Source: Massilia sp. UBA2709 (lineage in GTDB: Bacteria > Pseudomonadota > Gammaproteobacteria > Burkholderiales > Burkholderiaceae_D). Taken from it: DNA of 21,051 bases. Below, piece by piece: positions 13,318 to 21,051 of the stretch. A program made the translations under genes and the position numbers. Each line of letters starts with the position of its first letter. Position 1 is the first letter of the stretch. The stretch covers positions 1 through 21,051 of the forward strand of contig DEKZ01000299.1 of the NCBI GenBank assembly GCA_002354135.1, read 5' to 3'. The notes beneath the pieces are model-generated. The model worked only from the letters and a program-made list of their open reading frames with translations. It did not search any database and was not told the DNA's origin.

Positions 13318-15368
13318 AACGCACCCTTCTGAGCACCCTGACCCTGTCCGTGCTGGCGGCTTTCGCCCATGCCGGCGACACCGCTAGCGCCACCGCCCAA
13401 CCGGGCGCGCCGATCTCCGGGATCGACGTCCAGTACATCGACACCTCGGTGCGTCCGCAGGACGACTTCTTCACTTACCTGAACGGCAAGTGGCTGAAGT
13501 CGACCGAGATCCCGGCCGACAAGGCCAGCTGGGGCACCTTCATGCAGCTGCTCGACGACGCCCAGGCCCACCTGCGCGAAATCATCGAGGCGGCGCAGAA
13601 GGACACGGGCAAGAAGGCCGGCACCGACGAGCAGAAGATCGGCGACCTGTACACCAGCTTCATGGATGAAGCCAGGCTTGAGACCCTGGGCGTGAAGCCT
13701 TTGGGCAGCGAACTGCAGCGCATCCGCACCCTGAAGGACAAGAAGGGCGTGCCGAACCTGGTCGCCCACCTGTCGAAGATCGGCGTCGCGACCCCGTACG
13801 GCATCCGCGTCGGCCAGGATGCGCGCGCTTCCACCAAGTACGCGACCTACATCGGCCAGGGCGGCCTGGGCATGCCGGACCGCGACTACTACCTGAAGCT
13901 CGACGACAAGCGCATGCTTGACACCCGCGCCAAGTACGAAGCGCACGTGGCCCAGATCCTGAGCCTGGCCGGCGAAAAGAACGCCGCCGAGCAGGCCAAG
14001 GCCATCGTCGCCTTCGAAACCGAACTGGCCAAGGTGCAGTGGACCAAGGTCGAGAACCGCGACCCGGTCAAGCGCTACAACAAGATGAGCGTGGCCGAGC
14101 TGGCCAAGCTGACCCCGGGCTACGACTGGAACGCGGCGCTGGCCGCCGCCGGCGTGGGCAACAAGCTGGACTACGTTATCGTCGCCCAGCCGAGCTACCT
14201 GACCGGCTTCAACGAGGTGCTGGCCAAGACCGACCTGGCGACCCTGAAGTCCTACTTCGAATGGCAGCTGCTGCGCGAATACTCGCCTTACCTGTCGAAG
14301 GCGTTTGTCGACGCCAACTTCGCCTTCTACGGCACGACCCTGACTGGCGTGACCGAGAACCGTCCGCGCTGGAAGATCGGCGTCTCGGTCGTCGAAGGCG
14401 CGCTGGGCGAAGCGGCCGGCAAGCTGTACGTGGCCAAGTATTTTCCGGCCGAGCGCAAGGCGCGCATGGAAGAGCTGGTGAAGAACGTCACCGCCGCCTA
14501 CAAGGAAAGCATCGACCAGCTCGACTGGATGACCCCGGCCACCAAGGTCGAAGCCCAGGCCAAGCTGGCGAAATTCGTGCCGAAGGTCGGCTACCCGAAC
14601 AAGTGGCGCGACTACTCGAAGCTGGCGATCCGCGCCGACGACCTGGTCGGCAACGTGAAGCGCGCTTCCGAGTTCGCCTACAACCGCAACATCACCAAGC
14701 TGGGTAAACCGATCGACCGCGAAGAGTGGGGCATGACGCCGCAGACCGTGAACGCCTACTACAGCAGCTCGATGAACGAGATCGTGTTCCCGGCCGCGAT
14801 CCTGCAGCCGCCGTTCTTCGACATGCGCGCCGACGACGCCGTGAACTACGGCGCGATCGGCGCCGTGATCGGCCACGAGATCGGCCACGGCTTCGACGAC
14901 AAGGGCAGCCAGTCCGACGGCGAAGGCAACCTGCGCAACTGGTGGACCAAGGAAGACCGCGACGCCTTCCAGAAGCGCACCGACATGCTGGTCAAGCAGT
15001 ACAACGGCTACAGCCCGATCCCCGGCTACAACGTCAACGGCGAACTGACCCTGGGCGAGAACATCGGCGACAACTCGGGCCTGGCGATTGCCTATAAAGC
15101 CTACAAGATCTCGCTGAAGGGCAAGCCCGCTCCGGTGATCGACGGCCTCACCGGCGACCAGCGCTTCTTCATGGGCTTCGGCCAGGTGTGGCGTTCGAAG
15201 ATGCGCGAAGCGCAACAGATCGTGCAGGTGAAAACCGACCCGCACTCGCCGGGCCAGTTCCGCGCCAACGGCACCGTGATGAACCATCCGGCCTTCTACG
15301 AAGCCTTCGGCGTGAAAGAAGGCGACAAAATGTACCTGGCTCCAAAAGATCGCGTCTCGATCTGGTAA
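13314..15368 (+). CDS. M13 family (neprilysin-like) zinc metallopeptidase, first copy
   Basis: A secreted or periplasmic endopeptidase for small peptides, 684 residues. Signal peptide at 1-20 (MKRTLLSTLTLSVLAAFAHA, probable cleavage AHA-GD). The N-terminal M13 domain begins with RPQDDFFTYLNGKWL; the catalytic domain has the substrate-binding NAYY (480-483), zinc site HEIGH (H521, E522, H525) in VIGHEIGHGFDD, and third ligand E582 with D586 in GENIGDNSGLA. It ends in W, as usual for the family. The start codon is GTG at 13314 with GAGGA at 13302-13306; a start inside the upstream frame would lose the signal peptide. The second copy follows 125 bases later. Possible control by the long leader is described separately. 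Confidence 0.95.
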   Translation: MKRTLLSTLTLSVLAAFAHAGDTASATAQPGAPISGIDVQYIDTSVRPQDDFFTYLNGKWLKSTEIPADKASWGTFMQLLDDAQAHLREIIEAAQKDTGKKAGTDEQKIGDLYTSFMDEARLETLGVKPLGSELQRIRTLKDKKGVPNLVAHLSKIGVATPYGIRVGQDARASTKYATYIGQGGLGMPDRDYYLKLDDKRMLDTRAKYEAHVAQILSLAGEKNAAEQAKAIVAFETELAKVQWTKVENRDPVKRYNKMSVAELAKLTPGYDWNAALAAAGVGNKLDYVIVAQPSYLTGFNEVLAKTDLATLKSYFEWQLLREYSPYLSKAFVDANFAFYGTTLTGVTENRPRWKIGVSVVEGALGEAAGKLYVAKYFPAERKARMEELVKNVTAAYKESIDQLDWMTPATKVEAQAKLAKFVPKVGYPNKWRDYSKLAIRADDLVGNVKRASEFAYNRNITKLGKPIDREEWGMTPQTVNAYYSSSMNEIVFPAAILQPPFFDMRADDAVNYGAIGAVIGHEIGHGFDDKGSQSDGEGNLRNWWTKEDRDAFQKRTDMLVKQYNGYSPIPGYNVNGELTLGENIGDNSGLAIAYKAYKISLKGKPAPVIDGLTGDQRFFMGFGQVWRSKMREAQQIVQVKTDPHSPGQFRANGTVMNHPAFYEAFGVKEGDKMYLAPKDRVSIW

Positions 15369-15432
15369 AGTCTTCAGGCTGATCATGCAGAAAGCCCGTA
15401 TCTACAGGACGTATGCATGTCTGACCTGACGG

Positions 15433-15466
15433 AAAAAAGCGGCCGGCGCTCAAGAGGCGCCGGCCG
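15433..15466 (-). terminator. Strong hairpin between the M13 genes, terminator on the minus strand
   Basis: CGGCCGGCGC (15440-15449) and GCGCCGGCCG (15457-15466) form a perfect 10-bp stem with a 7-base loop. The A-run at 15433-15438 gives a T-run only on the minus strand, so as a terminator it points against the two M13 genes. On the plus strand only ATTTCATT follows, a weak terminator at best. Confidence 0.6.
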
Positions 15467-15493
15467 ATTTCATTCAAAACAATGGAGAGACAG

Positions 15494-17557
15494 ATGAAAA
15501 AACACATGCTGAGCGCCCTGACGCTGGCGCTGATCGCCGGCTTTGCCCAGGCCGAAGGAGCCGCCGGCGCAACCGCCAAGAACGCGAAAGCACCGGTGCT
15601 GTCGGCCGGTATCGCGACCGAATACATCGAAGCGTCCGTGCGCCCGCAGGACGACTTCTTCGAATACCTGAACGGCAAGTGGCTCAAGACCGTCGAGATT
15701 CCGGCCGACAAGTCGAGCTGGGGCTCGTTCATGAAGCTGCGCGACGACACCCTGCCGCAGCTGCGCGCGATCATCGAGCGCGCAGCCGCCGACAAGAACG
15801 CCGCCGCGGGTAGCGAAACGAAGAAGATCGGCGACTTCTACGCCAGCTTCATGGATGAAGCCAAGCTCGAGCAACTGGGCATCACGCCATTGAACGGCGA
15901 ACTGGCGAAGATCGCCGCGATCAAGGACAAGTCGGAACTGCCGGCCGTGCTGGCGCGCATGGTCAAGCTGGGCCTGGAAGTGCCGGTGGTGTTCTACATC
16001 CACCAGGACGCCAAGGACTCGACCAAGTACGTCGCCGACCTGTACCAGGCCGGCCTGGGCATGCCGGACCGCGACTACTACCTGAAATCGGACGACGCCA
16101 AGCTGGCCGACGCGCGCGCCAAGTACCAGCAGCACATGGAGAAGATGCTGACCATGGCCGGCGACAAGAACGCCGCCGCCAATGCGAAAGCCATCCTCGA
16201 TTTCGAGACCGAGATCGCACGCGTGCAGTGGACCAAGGTCGAGAACCGCGACCCGGTCAAGACCTACAACAAGGTCGAGCTGGCCAAGCTGGCCGAAGTG
16301 GCGCCGGGCTTCGACTGGAAGTCCTGGCTGGAAGGCGCCGGCATCGCCGGCAAGACCTCCTACGTCATCGTCAGCCAGCCGACTTACCTGAAAGGCTTCG
16401 CGGAAGTGGCGGGCAAGACCTCGCTCGAGACCTGGAAGGCCTACCTGCAGATGCACCTGATCGACGCCTACGGCAGCTACCTGTCGAAGAACTTCGCCGA
16501 GCAGCGCTTCGCCTTCTACGGCACCACCCTGTCGGGCGCGCCGCAGCAGGAACCGCGCTGGAAGCGCGGCGTCGGCGCGGTCGAGCGCAGCCTGGGCGAA
16601 GCCGTCGGCAAGCTGTACGTGGCCGAACACTTCCCGGCCGAGCGCAAGGCGCGCATGGAAAAGCTGGTGGCGAACCTGCTGGCCGCGTATAAAGAGTCGA
16701 TCAACACCCTTGACTGGATGAGCCCGGCGACCAAGAAGGAAGCGCAGGCCAAGCTGGCCAAGTTCACCCCGAAGATCGGCTACCCGAACAAGTGGAAGGA
16801 ATACACTGCCCTGAACGTCTCGCGTGACGACCTGGTCGGCAACGTGATGCGTTCGCGCGAAGTCGAGTACAACCGCGAGCTGAACAAGCTGGGCAAACCG
16901 ATCGACCGCGACGAGTGGGGCATGACGCCGCAGACGGTCAACGCCTACTACAACCCGGAACTGAACGAGATCGTGTTCCCTGCCTCGATCCTGCAGCCGC
17001 CGTTCTTCGACGCCAACGCGGATGACGCGGTCAACTACGGCGGCATCGGCGCCGTGATCGGCCACGAGATCAGCCACGGCTTCGACGACCAGGGCGCCCA
17101 GTACGACGGCGACGGCAACCTGCGCGACTGGTGGAGCCCGTCGGACCACAAGAACTTCAAGGCCAAGACCCAGATGCTGGTCGAGCAGTACAACGCCTAC
17201 AGCCCGCTGCCCGGCTACCACGTCAACGGCGAGCTGACCCTGGGCGAGAACATCGCCGACAACTCGGGTCTGGCCATCGCAGCCAAAGCCTACAAGCTCT
17301 CGCTGAAAGGCAAGAAGGCGCCGGTGATCGACGGCCTGACCGGCGAACAGCGCCTGTACATGGGCTGGGCCCAGGTGTGGCGTTCGAAGATGCGCGAGCC
17401 GGCGCAGATCGCCCAGGTCAAGACCGACCCGCACTCGCCGGGCCAGTTCCGCGCCAACGGCACCCTGAAGAACCAGCCGGGCTTCTACGAAGCCTTCAAG
17501 GTCAAGCAGGGCGACAAGATGTACCTGGCGCCGAAAGACCGCGTGATTATCTGGTAA
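15494..17557 (+). CDS. M13 family (neprilysin-like) zinc metallopeptidase, second copy
   Basis: 687 residues, paralogous to the preceding gene over its full length. Signal peptide at 1-20 (MKKHMLSALTLALIAGFAQA, cleavage AQA-EG). RPQDDFFEYLNGKWL opens the mature domain; NAYY is at 483-486; the zinc site is HEISH (H524, E525, H528) in VIGHEISHGFDD; the third ligand is E585 in GENIADNSGLA. The serine in HEISH is the commoner M13 form, while the first copy has glycine. The ATG at 15494 follows GGAGAGA at 15484-15490; the earlier ATG at 15482 would add four residues and overlap the ribosome-binding site. It has its own 5' region and may be cotranscribed with copy one by readthrough. Confidence 0.95.
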   Translation: MKKHMLSALTLALIAGFAQAEGAAGATAKNAKAPVLSAGIATEYIEASVRPQDDFFEYLNGKWLKTVEIPADKSSWGSFMKLRDDTLPQLRAIIERAAADKNAAAGSETKKIGDFYASFMDEAKLEQLGITPLNGELAKIAAIKDKSELPAVLARMVKLGLEVPVVFYIHQDAKDSTKYVADLYQAGLGMPDRDYYLKSDDAKLADARAKYQQHMEKMLTMAGDKNAAANAKAILDFETEIARVQWTKVENRDPVKTYNKVELAKLAEVAPGFDWKSWLEGAGIAGKTSYVIVSQPTYLKGFAEVAGKTSLETWKAYLQMHLIDAYGSYLSKNFAEQRFAFYGTTLSGAPQQEPRWKRGVGAVERSLGEAVGKLYVAEHFPAERKARMEKLVANLLAAYKESINTLDWMSPATKKEAQAKLAKFTPKIGYPNKWKEYTALNVSRDDLVGNVMRSREVEYNRELNKLGKPIDRDEWGMTPQTVNAYYNPELNEIVFPASILQPPFFDANADDAVNYGGIGAVIGHEISHGFDDQGAQYDGDGNLRDWWSPSDHKNFKAKTQMLVEQYNAYSPLPGYHVNGELTLGENIADNSGLAIAAKAYKLSLKGKKAPVIDGLTGEQRLYMGWAQVWRSKMREPAQIAQVKTDPHSPGQFRANGTLKNQPGFYEAFKVKQGDKMYLAPKDRVIIW

Positions 17558-17572
17558 ACGGTATGCACGATT

Positions 17573-17598
17573 AAAAAAGGGCCTTCGGGCCCTTTTTT
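17573..17598 (+). terminator. Rho-independent terminator after the M13 pair
   Basis: AAAAAAGGGCC, loop TTC, then GGGCCC and six T. The stem is perfect, and the A-run on the left makes it able to work on both strands. Confidence 0.92.
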
Positions 17599-17858
17599 GT
17601 TTTATATGAAATGCGCGCCGGCCCTGTCTTGATTCGAGAGGCCGCGTTCCGTTCTTCGATTCTTGTTTTGAAAGTTTAATGGGTATTTCTTAATTTATTG
17701 ATTTTATTCAACTTTATTTGGAATTGGAAATAATTTCATAATGCGAATCGGGCGTTGTAATAAATAGCGTGTTCAAAATATAGCCGCGCACGCAACTGAA
17801 TCCGGGGATAGGCGCATTTATAATCCTTGAATTATTTTTATCAGTTGACGGAGTAATA
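17599..17858. other. AT-rich upstream region of the glycosyltransferase gene
   Basis: About 260 bases, markedly AT-rich from 17660 to 17850 in a GC-rich setting. It contains no gene. Frames crossing it on the minus strand are shadows of the glycosyltransferase gene. Apart from the promoter element at 17819 and a small palindrome, GAAATAATTTC (17727-17737), I see no repeats or attachment sites. Confidence 0.6.
17819..17824 (+). promoter_or_regulatory. Consensus -10 element for the glycosyltransferase gene
   Basis: A perfect TATAAT, 34 bases before the ATG at 17859. The -35 position with a 17-base spacer reads CTGAAT, a poor match. GGAG at 17849-17852 is the ribosome-binding site. Confidence 0.55.
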
Positions 17859-18839
17859 ATGGCAGAGGCGAATCCCGGTTGGGCTATTGCGATTTTCGCG
17901 GCGCGCGAAACACCGCCGGTGCTGGCCGGCACCGTGCGCGCCGCCATCGCCGCCTGTGCCGGACGCCGGGCGACGATTGACGTCCTGATCAACGGGAATC
18001 CCCTGCTGGCCGAGCAGTTTGCCGACCTGGCGGCGTCGATCGCTCCCCATGCCTGCACCTTGCGCGTCTGGTCGATTGCGGCGCCCGACAAGGCGCATAC
18101 CTGGAACGAATATGTCCACCGTATCTGGAACATGGACGCGAATGCGGGCGGTATCAGCTTTTTCATCGACGGCTATGCGCGCGTGAAACCCGATGCGCTC
18201 GAGGCAATCGAACGGCGTCTGGCGGCTGCCCCGAATGCCCTGGCCGCCAGTGGCGTACCGACGTGTGGACGCTCGGCCAGGCGCTTGCGCGAGCAGATGC
18301 TGGGCAAGGGGGGAATCCACGGCAATCTGTATGCGGTGACGGGCGAGGGGATGGCGGCATTACGGGAGCGGGGTTTCCGTTTGCCGCTCGGGCTGTATCG
18401 CACCGACCCGATGCTGGGCGCAGCCCTGACCTTCCGGCTGGATCCCGTGAACAGCCAATGGACCCGCGGCAGCGTGGTGGCCGTGGCCGATGCGACCTGG
18501 GATGTCGACGACATCTCGGCGCTGAACTACAAGAATGTCATCGCCTATTTCAAGCGCCGTTTGCGTCAGGCGCACGGCGTCCTGGAAAGCCGGGCATTCC
18601 GTGACCACATGTCGATCAAGCGGCTGCCTTTGCACTCCTTGCCCGCCACGTCGCAGGACATGGTCAACAACTGGCTCAAGGCCGAGCCGGAACAGGCGCG
18701 CTCCCTGTTTCGCAAACAGCCATCCTGCCTGTATGCGGCGCGCCAGTTGCGGCTTCCGCGCAATTGGTCGGCGACCCAGGTGGCGCCGGTGCTGTTGCGC
18801 AAGCGTAGCGGCGAAGAGGGACCGCGCCTGGCGCGCTGA
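17859..18839 (+). CDS. Glycosyltransferase family 2-like protein
   Basis: Probably transfers a sugar from a nucleotide donor, in the cytoplasm. 326 residues with no signal peptide or membrane helix. The GT-A pattern is visible: an opening strand AIAIFAARETP, then a helix, TIDVLINGN, the strand CTLRVWSI, DKAHTWNEYVHRIW, and ISFFIDGYARVKPDAL, where D104-G-Y106 stands at the DxD (metal/nucleotide) position. LYAVTGEGMAALRERGFRLPLGLYRTDPMLG matches the acceptor half of similar family 2 proteins. The C-terminal third is basic and helical. GGAG precedes the ATG by six bases. It is transcribed alone from an AT-rich region and converges on the large secreted-protein gene. The acceptor and sugar are unknown; exopolysaccharide or glycan decoration are guesses. 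Confidence 0.72.
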   Translation: MAEANPGWAIAIFAARETPPVLAGTVRAAIAACAGRRATIDVLINGNPLLAEQFADLAASIAPHACTLRVWSIAAPDKAHTWNEYVHRIWNMDANAGGISFFIDGYARVKPDALEAIERRLAAAPNALAASGVPTCGRSARRLREQMLGKGGIHGNLYAVTGEGMAALRERGFRLPLGLYRTDPMLGAALTFRLDPVNSQWTRGSVVAVADATWDVDDISALNYKNVIAYFKRRLRQAHGVLESRAFRDHMSIKRLPLHSLPATSQDMVNNWLKAEPEQARSLFRKQPSCLYAARQLRLPRNWSATQVAPVLLRKRSGEEGPRLAR

Positions 18840-18889
18840 GGCGATGCGGGTTGGTTGGCCTGTGACCACCCCGGCATGCGCTCAGGATG

Positions 18890-18923
18890 AAAAAAGCCCC
18901 GACGGCCTGGCGGCGGTCGGGGC
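18890..18923 (-). terminator. Rho-independent terminator of the RIFT-barrel protein gene
   Basis: On the minus strand GCCCCGAC (18923-18916) and GTCGGGGC (18903-18896) form a perfect 8-bp stem, followed by six T (complement of 18895-18890). It lies 19 bases after the stop codon at 18944-18942. Confidence 0.9.
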
Positions 18924-18941
18924 GTGGTGCGCAAGCGGGGC

Positions 18942-21051
18942 TTAGCGCGGGATGATCGCGAACTGCGGGCTGTTGCCGTAGTTCGGCTTGACGCTGCGGC
19001 CCATGAACTTGGTCCAGCCGGTGGCGGCGTTCGGCAGGCGCGCATCGACGGCGTAGGCCAGGGCCGGCTGCATGTTCGACGGGTAGCCGCTCACGCTCGA
19101 GGAGTAGCCGGTCATCTCGCCCACCTTCAGGCCCAGGAAGGCGGCCATCTCGGCGCTGCCGCAGGCCAGGGCGCGGAAGCCTTCCGACTGGCTCGCCACA
19201 ACCGACTCGGCCATGCTGGTGTACAGCGGGCTGGTTTCCGATTCGCGGATGTTCATCGAGTACAGCGAGGCGTCGATCCAGCACATGGCCGGGTCGGTCA
19301 TGCGCAGCACCGGTGCTTTCGCCTTCCAGCTCAGCAGAGTCTTGGCGCCTTCGAAGCCCAGTTCCGCGGCGTGGCCGATGGCCGAGGTGAAGAAGTCGTC
19401 CTGCCACGGCGCGATACCGCGCTTGCTGTTGTAGATCACCGCGCTCTTGGTGTCGATCACGCCGAAGATGTTCGCAGCCGCATTATTGGTATAGGTTGCG
19501 TTGTACCAGTCCAGGTTGCTCTGCAGGATGCGGGTGAAGTGCGACTTCAGGCGATCGCTGTCCGGCGTGATGTAGGCCACTTCCGCCAGCGTGCGCATGG
19601 TCCAGGCCTGGCCGCGCACCTGGTCGCTGTAGACCAGACCCTGGATGTTGCTGCGGTAGCCAGGGTTCGACTGGAACACGTTGTACATGGCCCAGAACTG
19701 GAGCTCTTCCAGGTAGTAATAGTCGCCCGTCACCAGGTAGGGCAGGTAGGCAAAGCCCGGCTGGTGCGAGGTGTCGTGCTTGTTCGACGTCGCGCAGACG
19801 GTGGTCGGGCAGGACGGGAAGATCTCGTACTGGCCGGTCGCCGGATTCTTGGTGTCGCCCTTGGTGCCGAGCTTGGTCATGTACGGATAGTCGATCAGGC
19901 TGATCGGACGGTCCGTATTCTTGTCGCGGTAGTGCGCCGACCAGCTGCCGGCCAGGTCGGCCGTGCCCAGCGTGACGGTCTTGGCGCGCGGGTCCATCGA
20001 CAGCAGGTAGGTCGCGGCCCAGCCCGGCATGAGGCCGAGGTCGTTACGTCCGCCGGTGCTCGGCATGTAGGGGTTGGCCAGGCCGACGCCCATCGGCTCG
20101 ATAGCGGTGCCGGTCCATTTCGACATCAGGGTCTTGAGGGCCGATTCCGGGGTCACCGCGCTCTGGTCGTAGTTCGGCACCGCGCGGCTGGCGATCAGGT
20201 AGGCGCTGTTGTGGCGCACGTGCACCTGCGGCTCGTCGCCCCACCAGAACAGTTTGCGCCAGCGGCTGTGGTGCAGGTGGGTCAGGGCCGGCTTCACATA
20301 CACTTCCTGGCCGCGCACCACGACCTTGGCGTCATACGTGACGTTGCTCGGGTTCGGTTCGTAGGCCCAGTTGTTTTCCAGGGTGACGTCGACGCGGGCC
20401 TTCTTGATGCTGTCGTACCAGCGGATCGCGAAACGCGCCGTCAGGTGCGGGTGCTCCTGGCCGCCCTCGGTGCGCAGCGGCGCCGAGACCTGCCATTCGT
20501 TGGCGACAGCGCCCGACAGCCAGGTGTTGTATTTCCAGCCGCTCTTGATCATGTCGTCGGCCGACGCCTTATATTCGACGCCGTCGATGGTGGCGTGCAC
20601 CGAGGAGCTGAAGCCGTTCGACAGCAGCACTTTCGGCGACAGGGTGCCCGGGTTGATCGGCGCGTTGGTCTTCATCAGCGACATGGCGCGGACCTGGGAG
20701 GCAGCCAGGCCAGGCAGGATGCCCGACACGATGGCATGGCGCACCGAGCCGTCGGGGTGCAGCGCCTTGACGTCGAGCTGCAGCGGCACCTTGGTGCCGT
20801 CGTCGAGGCGGCCGACCAGCGAATAGCCTTGCGGCAGGTCGCCCATGGCGAATACCTGGCCGAAGGTGACCGGGGTGTTAACCTGGGCCACGCTGGTAGT
20901 GTTCTGGACGCGCACGTCGGTCACGACGCCGTACACGGCGTATTCGCCGACCGGTGCGATGGCTTCGGGCAGGGCTTCGTTGGTGGTGCCCGAGATGGGC
21001 GCGGTCGTCGGGCCGGCAGGCGCGGCGCCGGCCGGCGGAGCGGTCACGCCA
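18942..21051 (-). CDS. Large, probably secreted protein with RIFT-barrel-like N-domain (partial)
   Basis: At least 702 residues; the frame runs off the window edge, and the GTG near 21047 lies within a Pro/Ala/Gly/Thr-rich linker, so it is probably internal. Counting from there, about residues 57-112 (TPVTFGQVFAMGDLP ... VPLQLDVKALHPDGSVRHAI) resemble the N-terminal RIFT barrel of PcRGLX/YetA-type polysaccharide lyases: a 'pGq' opening, 'lPlQ', and 'pDGSvR'. A beta-sandwich-like part follows (RFAIRWYDSIKKARVDVTLENNW), then a long helical region with repeated aromatics (FAYLPYLVTGDYYYLEELQFWAMYN, DQVRGQAWTMRTLAEVAY, IAPWQDDFFTSAIGHAAELGF) that looks like an alpha/alpha toroid. This suggests a polysaccharide-acting or -binding exported protein. 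Catalytic residues cannot be assigned, and it may be a non-enzymatic relative. A terminator follows the stop. Confidence 0.75.
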   Translation of the reverse strand, partial: GVTAPPAGAAPAGPTTAPISGTTNEALPEAIAPVGEYAVYGVVTDVRVQNTTSVAQVNTPVTFGQVFAMGDLPQGYSLVGRLDDGTKVPLQLDVKALHPDGSVRHAIVSGILPGLAASQVRAMSLMKTNAPINPGTLSPKVLLSNGFSSSVHATIDGVEYKASADDMIKSGWKYNTWLSGAVANEWQVSAPLRTEGGQEHPHLTARFAIRWYDSIKKARVDVTLENNWAYEPNPSNVTYDAKVVVRGQEVYVKPALTHLHHSRWRKLFWWGDEPQVHVRHNSAYLIASRAVPNYDQSAVTPESALKTLMSKWTGTAIEPMGVGLANPYMPSTGGRNDLGLMPGWAATYLLSMDPRAKTVTLGTADLAGSWSAHYRDKNTDRPISLIDYPYMTKLGTKGDTKNPATGQYEIFPSCPTTVCATSNKHDTSHQPGFAYLPYLVTGDYYYLEELQFWAMYNVFQSNPGYRSNIQGLVYSDQVRGQAWTMRTLAEVAYITPDSDRLKSHFTRILQSNLDWYNATYTNNAAANIFGVIDTKSAVIYNSKRGIAPWQDDFFTSAIGHAAELGFEGAKTLLSWKAKAPVLRMTDPAMCWIDASLYSMNIRESETSPLYTSMAESVVASQSEGFRALACGSAEMAAFLGLKVGEMTGYSSSVSGYPSNMQPALAYAVDARLPNAATGWTKFMGRSVKPNYGNSPQFAIIPR

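Noticed and set aside
12867..15386. 839-codon antisense frame opposite the first M13 gene
   Set aside because: It crosses the leader and the terminator hairpin and mirrors a full M13 gene; the length reflects the codon bias of the sense strand.
1..21051. CRISPR arrays, tRNA/rRNA genes, insertion sequences, prophage or attachment sites
   Set aside because: No regularly spaced repeats, tRNA-like cloverleaf, transposase, integrase or flanking direct repeats were seen by eye.

Overview
The window is GC-rich, densely coded and chromosomal in character. Gene content and protein style (PhaA/PhaB pair, DUF2750, DUF2721, a zinc-dependent D-serine-dehydratase-like enzyme, FadH, paired M13 peptidases) suggest a betaproteobacterium of the Burkholderiales, most likely Oxalobacteraceae (Massilia/Telluria-like). 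This is inferred from recalled protein resemblance, not from a marker gene. I see no insertion sequence, phage gene, CRISPR array, rRNA or tRNA.

Layout. 1-344 (-): 5' part of minC, running out of the window. 345-702: a regulatory gap with a perfect FNR/ANR-type box. 703-2683 (+): phaA-phaB, the first two steps of polyhydroxybutyrate synthesis, closed by a strong terminator. No phaC is visible. 2853-6605 (+): a run of five short-spaced genes: DUF2750 protein, D-serine dehydratase-like PLP enzyme, proline iminopeptidase, DUF2721 membrane protein and an unrecognised protein. 6643-6712: two facing REP-like hairpins whose stems differ by compensatory changes. 6792-8828 (+): fadH. 8859-9617 (-): a six-helix membrane protein of unknown function. 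9805-10926 (-): a long-type beta-ketoacyl-ACP synthase III. 11142-12557 (-): a membrane-anchored S41 (CtpA-type) protease. 12558-13313: a 756-base gap holding a probable small RNA with its own terminator and, further on, a long leader with an internal terminator. 13314-17557 (+): two tandem secreted M13 zinc metallopeptidases. 17599-17858: an AT-rich stretch with a promoter for a family 2-like glycosyltransferase (17859-18839, +). 18942-21051 (-): most of a large, probably secreted protein with an N-terminal domain resembling the PcRGLX/YetA RIFT barrel; its start lies outside the window.

How the genes fit together. Two themes recur. The first is acyl-CoA and carbon-reserve metabolism: phaA-phaB, probably induced at low oxygen through the FNR-type box; fadH for unsaturated fatty-acid beta-oxidation; and a KAS III resembling the Pseudomonas enzyme that draws acyl-CoA from beta-oxidation into fatty-acid synthesis. 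The second is envelope proteolysis: an S41 protease and two M13 peptidases around a control region carrying response-regulator-like direct repeats, a putative sRNA and a possible attenuator. No single new defence or mobile system is evident. The parts most likely to be undescribed are the 12.7-13.3 kb non-coding region, the covarying hairpin repeats, the acid-rich membrane protein and the RIFT-barrel protein.
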